DNA of 51,545 nt. Origin: Pseudonocardia thermophila (lineage in GTDB: Bacteria > Actinomycetota > Actinomycetes > Mycobacteriales > Pseudonocardiaceae). Positions within the stretch are counted from its first letter, which is position 1; each line of letters begins with the position of its first letter. Made by a program: the position numbers and the translations under genes. Location: positions 1-51,545 of the forward strand of contig NZ_FRAP01000031.1 of assembly GCF_900142365.1 (NCBI RefSeq), in the 5' to 3' direction. Below, piece after piece: positions 41,101-47,100 of the stretch. The notes below the pieces were generated by a model. That model was given only the letters and a program-made list of their open reading frames with translations. It had not been told where the DNA came from and did not search any database.

Positions 41101-44100
41101 GAACAGCACCAGGACGTCACGGGCGCCGTGGTGCTCGCCGTCGACCTGCCGGCGGGCGGGAAGCAGCTCGCCGCGTACGTCACCGGCACCGGCGCGGACG
41201 AGGGGGCGCTGCGGGCGCACCTGGCCGCCCGGCTGCCCGAGTACATGGTGCCCGCCGCGATCATCCCGGTGGACGCCTTCCCGACCCTGCCCAACGGCAA
41301 GATCGACCGCCGGGCGCTGCCCGTGCCCGATCTGGCCACCACCGGCGGCCGGGCGCCCGAGACACCGGCGGAGCGGGCGCTGGCGGAGGTGTTCCGCGAG
41401 GTGCTCCGCCTGCCCGCGCACGTCGAGCTCGGGGTGGACGACGACTTCTTCCGCCTCGGCGGCGACTCGATCCTGTCGATCCGGGTCGTGTCGCGGGCCC
41501 GGCGCGCGGGCGTCGTCGTGACCGCGGCCGAGGTCTTCACCGTGCGCACGATCGGCGGGCTCGCCGCGCTGGCCGACGGCCGTGCGGCCACCGACGCCGT
41601 GGCGCTGCCGGAGGTGAGCGAGTCGGTCCTGCTGCCCATCGCGGCGCAGCACGCAGGCGATCCCGGCTTCGCGTCCTTCACGCAGTCGTTCGTCTACGTC
41701 ACCCCGCCGGACCTGACCGCCGACCGGCTGGAGCGGGTCCTCGCCCGCATCGTCGAGCACCACGGCGCCCTGCGCGGCCGCCTCGCCGGCGGACGGTTCC
41801 GCATCGATGCGCCCGGCTCGATCGCCGGGCGCACCGAGGTGCGGGATCCGTGGACCGGGCCGGAGCCCCTGCGTGCCACCACGGAGCGGTTGTCCCGGCA
41901 GCTCGATCCTGAGCAGGGCGAGCTGTGGCGCGCCGCGTGGTTCCCCGGCCGCAGCGGGGAAGCGGGCCGGCTACTGCTCATCGTGCACCACATCGCCGTC
42001 GACGGGGTGTCGTGGCGGATCCTCGGCGACGACCTGCGCCACGCCTGGGAGCTGGAGACCGGGGCCACCGCCGAGCCGTTGGAGCCGACCGGTACCGGCG
42101 TCACCACCTGGGCCGAGGCGCTCGCCCGCCGCGCGGCGGACGACGACATCGCCGCGCAACGGGTGTACTGGGCCAGCGCTGCCGAGGCCGGACCCGCCCT
42201 CGCCGGCCGCGAGCTCGATCCCGCCCACGACACCTACGCGACCGCGGGGGAGATCCCGATCGAGATCCCCGCCGAGATCACCACCTCGCTGCTCGTCGAT
42301 CTGCCGCGGCTGCTCACCGCGGGGGTCGACGACGTCCTGCTCGGCGCGCTCACCAGCGCGGTCGGGGCCTGGGCCGCGGCCCGCGGCAGTGCGCGGCGCG
42401 CGGTCCGGGTGGGCCTGGAGGGACACGGCCGCGAGGAGCCCCTGATACCGGGCGCCGATCTGACCCGCACGGTCGGGTGGTTCACCTCCTGGTACCCGGT
42501 CGTCCTCTCCACCGACGACGTCGACCCGGTCGCCGCGGTCGACGATCCCCGCGCCGGCGCCGGCGCGGTGCTGCGCGTCAAGGAGCACCTGGCCCGCGTC
42601 CCCGGCCAGGGCCTCGGGTACGGGCTGCTGCGTCATCTCGCCCCGGACGGCGAGGCGCTGGCCACCGGCGTGGACGTCGGCTTCAACTACCTCGGGCGGT
42701 TCACCGCGGCCCCGCAGGAGGAGCAGCCGTGGGAGACCGCGGGCGATGCGGCCGGCATCGGCGGCCACGTCGCTCCCGAGTTCCCGCTGCCCGCGGTCGT
42801 CGACGTCAATGTGGAGGCGGTCGACACCGGCGACGGGCCCGTCCTGCGCGGCAGCATCACCTACGCGAGCACCTTGTTGCCCGCGGCGGAGGCGGCCCGG
42901 CTGGCCGAGCTCTGGACGCAGGCGCTGACCACGCTGCACCGCTACGCTCGCAGCACCGACGTGGTCCGCCGCTCGCCCTCCGACCTCATGGCGAGCGATG
43001 TCTCACCGCACGACGTCGCCGCGTGGGAGGAGCGGTACGGCGCGCTCGCCGACGTCGCCCCGCTCACCCCGCTCCAGGAGGGCCTCGCGTTCCAGGCAGG
43101 TCTCGCGAACGAGCCGGCCGGCGTCGACGTCTACGTGGTGCAGAGCGCCTTCCGGCTCGCCGGACCCGTCGACGCGGCGCGGATGAAGACCGCGGTGCAC
43201 CGGGTGCTGGAGCGCTACCCGAACCTGCGCGCGGGCATCGCGGCGCGGTCCGACGGCGCGCACGTCGCCGTCATCCCGGAGACGGTCGCGAACCCGTTCC
43301 GGGTCGTCGACGTGACCGCCGCGGCCGAGCTCGCCGAGACGGCTCGCCGGATCGCCGACGAGGACCGCCTGCGGCCGTTCGACCTCACTGACCCGCCGCT
43401 CGTGCGCGCGGTGCTCGTGCGCGGCCCCAGCGACGAGTCGCACCTGGTCCTCACCCTGCACCACGTCCTCGTCGACGGGTGGTCCACGCCGATCCTGATC
43501 AAGGCGCTCTTCGAGGCCTACGCCGTACCGGACCGGCGGCCCGTGCCCGAGACGGTGCACCGCGACTTCCTGGCGTGGTTGGCCGGGCGCGACCGCGCAG
43601 AATCCGAGGCGGCCTGGGCCCGCGCGCTGGAGCCGGTCACCGGCGCCACCCTCGTCGCCGGGCCGGAGGGCATCGGCAACACCGAGACCGATCTCGCCGT
43701 CGTCGACGGGATCGTGGGCGCGGAGGAGTTCGAGGAGCTGGCCGACCTCGGTACCGGGGTCACGATCGGCACCGTCGTGCAGGCCGCGTGGGGCGTCGCA
43801 CTGCGCGAGCTGCTCGGCGATGAGACCGTCGTGTTCGGCACGATCGTGTCCGGGCGGCCTTCGGACGTCGATGGGATCGAGGATGCCGTCGGCCTGTTCA
43901 TCAACACGATCGCCACCCCGGTGACGGTCCGCGACGAGCTCGGCTTCGCCGAGCTGGTGGCCCGCCAGCAGGGGCAGAACACCGCCCTGCTCGATCACCA
44001 CCACGTGCCGCTCGCGGACCTGCACCGCATCGCGCGGCGCTCCCCGCTGTTCGACACCCTCGTCGTCTACGAGAACTACCCCGAGGACACCGAGGAGCGC

Positions 44101-47100
44101 GACCGCGTCGAGCAGGCCACGGGGTTCCGGGTCCGCGAGGCCACCGGCAGCGATGCGACCCACTACCCGGTCACGCTCATCGCCGAACCCGGCGAGGCGC
44201 TCAAGCTGCGCGTCGCCTACATGCCTGCGGTCGTGCCGCGGGAGACGGCGGAGCTGCTGCTGGAGACCACCCGGCTCGTGCTGGAGCTCGGGGCCCGCTC
44301 GCCGCGGCTTGCCGTCGCGCAGCTGCGCGAGCTGGTCCGGGTGGCCCGGGCCGCGACGCCGGCAGCCGGCCCGGCCTACCGGATCGCGGCCACCGGGTTC
44401 GACCTCGCCGACGCCGACCTGTGGCGGGCCGCCGTCACGCACGCGTCCGCCGCGCTGTCCGCGCCGGCCGTCCTCGCCCTCGACGAGGACGGCACCGGGT
44501 GGATCGTCTCCGCCACGGCTCCGCACCCCGCGGTCCTCGACACCGTCGCCGCGGTCGCGCCCGTGCTCGTGGCGGCCTACCGGAACCGCGAGGTCGTGGC
44601 GGTCGTGCCCCCGACCGCCGCGCCGGCACCGCTGCTGTCGGACGCGCAGCTGCAGGCCGTGCTCGACGATCCGTTCTGGACCGACTGGCTCGACGGGTTC
44701 GCCGAGACCGTGCCCGCCGAGCTGCCGGCCGGCGCCGCGGGGTGCGGCCGCGGGATCGCGAGGGTGCACGCCGAACTCGGCACCGCCGTCGCGGCGGCCG
44801 AGGAGCGCGCGTCGGTGCTCCGGGTGCTTCTGCGCGCCCTGGGCTCCGACTTCGCCGACGGCACCGTGGTCGAGTTCGAGGAGCCCGCTGGGCCGGCTGG
44901 CGTCCGGCGGTTCCCGGTCGCGGCCGGGCCCGATCGCGCGGAGTCGGCGAGCCTCGCCTGGGAGCCGCGACACGCCGCGGAGCTGGCGCTGCTGCGCGAG
45001 AGCCCGGTCTTCGCCGCCTACCTCGACGAGGTGCCCGACCCGGTGGTCCGCGTCGGCGTTTTCCGCACCGGTGCCCGGCCGCAGGGCGGCGAGGCACCCG
45101 CGGACTCGATCACCGAGGACATCGGGCTGGCCGTGCGCGTCCTCGTCGACGACCTGGTCACCGTCGAGGCCCGGGTCGCGCCCGGCGTCGGGCTCGACGC
45201 CCAGGAGGTGGCCGACGCGCTCGCCGCCGGGATCGCCGAGCACGGCCTCGTCCTGCGCGCGCCCGAGGCGGTCGAGGCGCCGGCGCTGCGCCGCATCGAC
45301 CGGCTGCCGATGACGGCGGTCGAGGCGGCGAGGCTGCGCGAGCGGTACGGCGCCGACGCCGAGCTGCTGCCGCTCTCACCGCTGCAGCGCGGGCTGCTCT
45401 ACCACATGGTCCGCTCGCGCGAGACCGACGACCACAACGCCTACGTCTCGCAGGTGACTCGTGAGCTGGCGGGCGAGGTGGACCCGGCCCGCATGGCCGA
45501 CGCGGTCGCGACCGTGCTGCGCCGCTACCCGAACCTCACCGCCTGCTTCGTCGCGCTCGGCGAGGGCGAGGTGCAGGTCGTCCCGGCACGTACCCCGGTG
45601 CCGTTCCGGGTCGTGCGGCAGGCCGAGTGGCGGGCGACGGCACCCGACGTCGAGGCGTTCCTCGCGGCCGAGCGGGCGGCCCCGTTCGACCACGAGGAGC
45701 CGCCGCTGGTGCGGTTCGTGCTCGTCGAGCGGTCCCCGGCCGGCTGGACGCTCGCGATGACGTTCGAGCACATCCTCATGGACGGGTGGTCGCTCAACCT
45801 AGTGCTCGACGAGGTCCTCGCGATCTACGCCGACCCGGCGTACGCCGACCGCGCCCCGGCCGCGTCGCTTCGCACCTACCTCGACTGGCTCGCCGCCCGC
45901 GACCCCGACGCCGCCCGGTCGGCGTGGCGGGACTACCTCGCCGACCTGCCCGGACCGTCGGTCATCTGGCCCGAGGGCGGCGACCTCACCGGCGACCGGA
46001 TCGAGACCGGGGAGCTGCACCGCGATCTCGACGACGCCGAGGCCGCGCGGGTGTACGCGGCTGCGCGGGCGGCGCGGGTGACCGTCGGCACTCTGCTGCA
46101 GGTCGCGTGGGGCATCGTGCTGGGCACGCTCACCGGCAGCACCGACGTCGTGTTCGGCAACACCGTCTCCGGGCGGCCGCCGGAGCTCGACGACGCCGAC
46201 CGGATCGTCGGTCTGCTGTTCAACACGCTGCCGATGCGGGTGCGGTTCTCGCCCGGCGAGCCGATCGGCGCGCTGCTGACCCGCGTGCAGACCGAACAGC
46301 TGCAGGTCATCGACCACTGCTACGCCTCGCTCAGCGACATCCAGGACGACGCGGGCGTGGGTGCGCTGTTCGACACGCTGTTCGTCGTCCAGAACTTCCC
46401 GTTCCGCGCGGAGGGCGGACCGGACGGCGAGGCGCGGGTCACCGGCGGTGGCATCGACGACGCCACGCACTACCCGGTGACGTGGGCGGTGAACCCGTGG
46501 ATGGACGGCGACCGGGCCGCGGTGCATGTGCGCCTGTCGTACCGGCGCGACGCCTTCGACGACGCGGCGGCGCGGACCCTCATGGAGCGGTACCTGCACG
46601 TGCTGCGCTTCCTCGTCGAGCACCTGGACGCGCCGATGGGGCGGGTCTCGGTACTGCTGCCGGGCGAGACGGTCGACGCCGGCCCGGCCGACCGGCCGCT
46701 GGCGGAGGTGACCGTCGGCGGCCTGCTCGAGCAGCGGGTGGCGCTGACCCCGGACCGGATCGCGCTCGTGGCCGGGGACCGGCGGTACACGTTCGCCGGG
46801 TTCGCGGCCGAGGTGCACCGGTACGCGCGGCTGCTGCTCGTCCACGGGGTGCGCCCGGAGCACCGGGTCGCCCTGCTGCTGCCGCGCGACGAGCGGATGG
46901 TCGTCGCGATGTTCGCGGTGTTCGCCGTCGGCGCGGCCTACGTGCCGATCGACGCCGAGAACCCCGACGAGCGGATCGCGCACATGCTGGCGGTCACCCG
47001 CCCCACCGTCACCCTGGTCACCGACCGGGACGCCGGGCGCCTGCCCGAGGGCGGCGCGGGCGCCGTGGTGAACCTGGACGACGCGCAGGTGCGGGAGCGG

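Noticed and set aside
44370..45360. A possible hidden or degenerate A domain between C5 and C6
   Set aside because: None of the A-domain motifs (TSGTTG, YGPTE, YRTGD, NGK) is present and the segment is about 330 residues, too short. Its blocks fit a degenerate E domain better.
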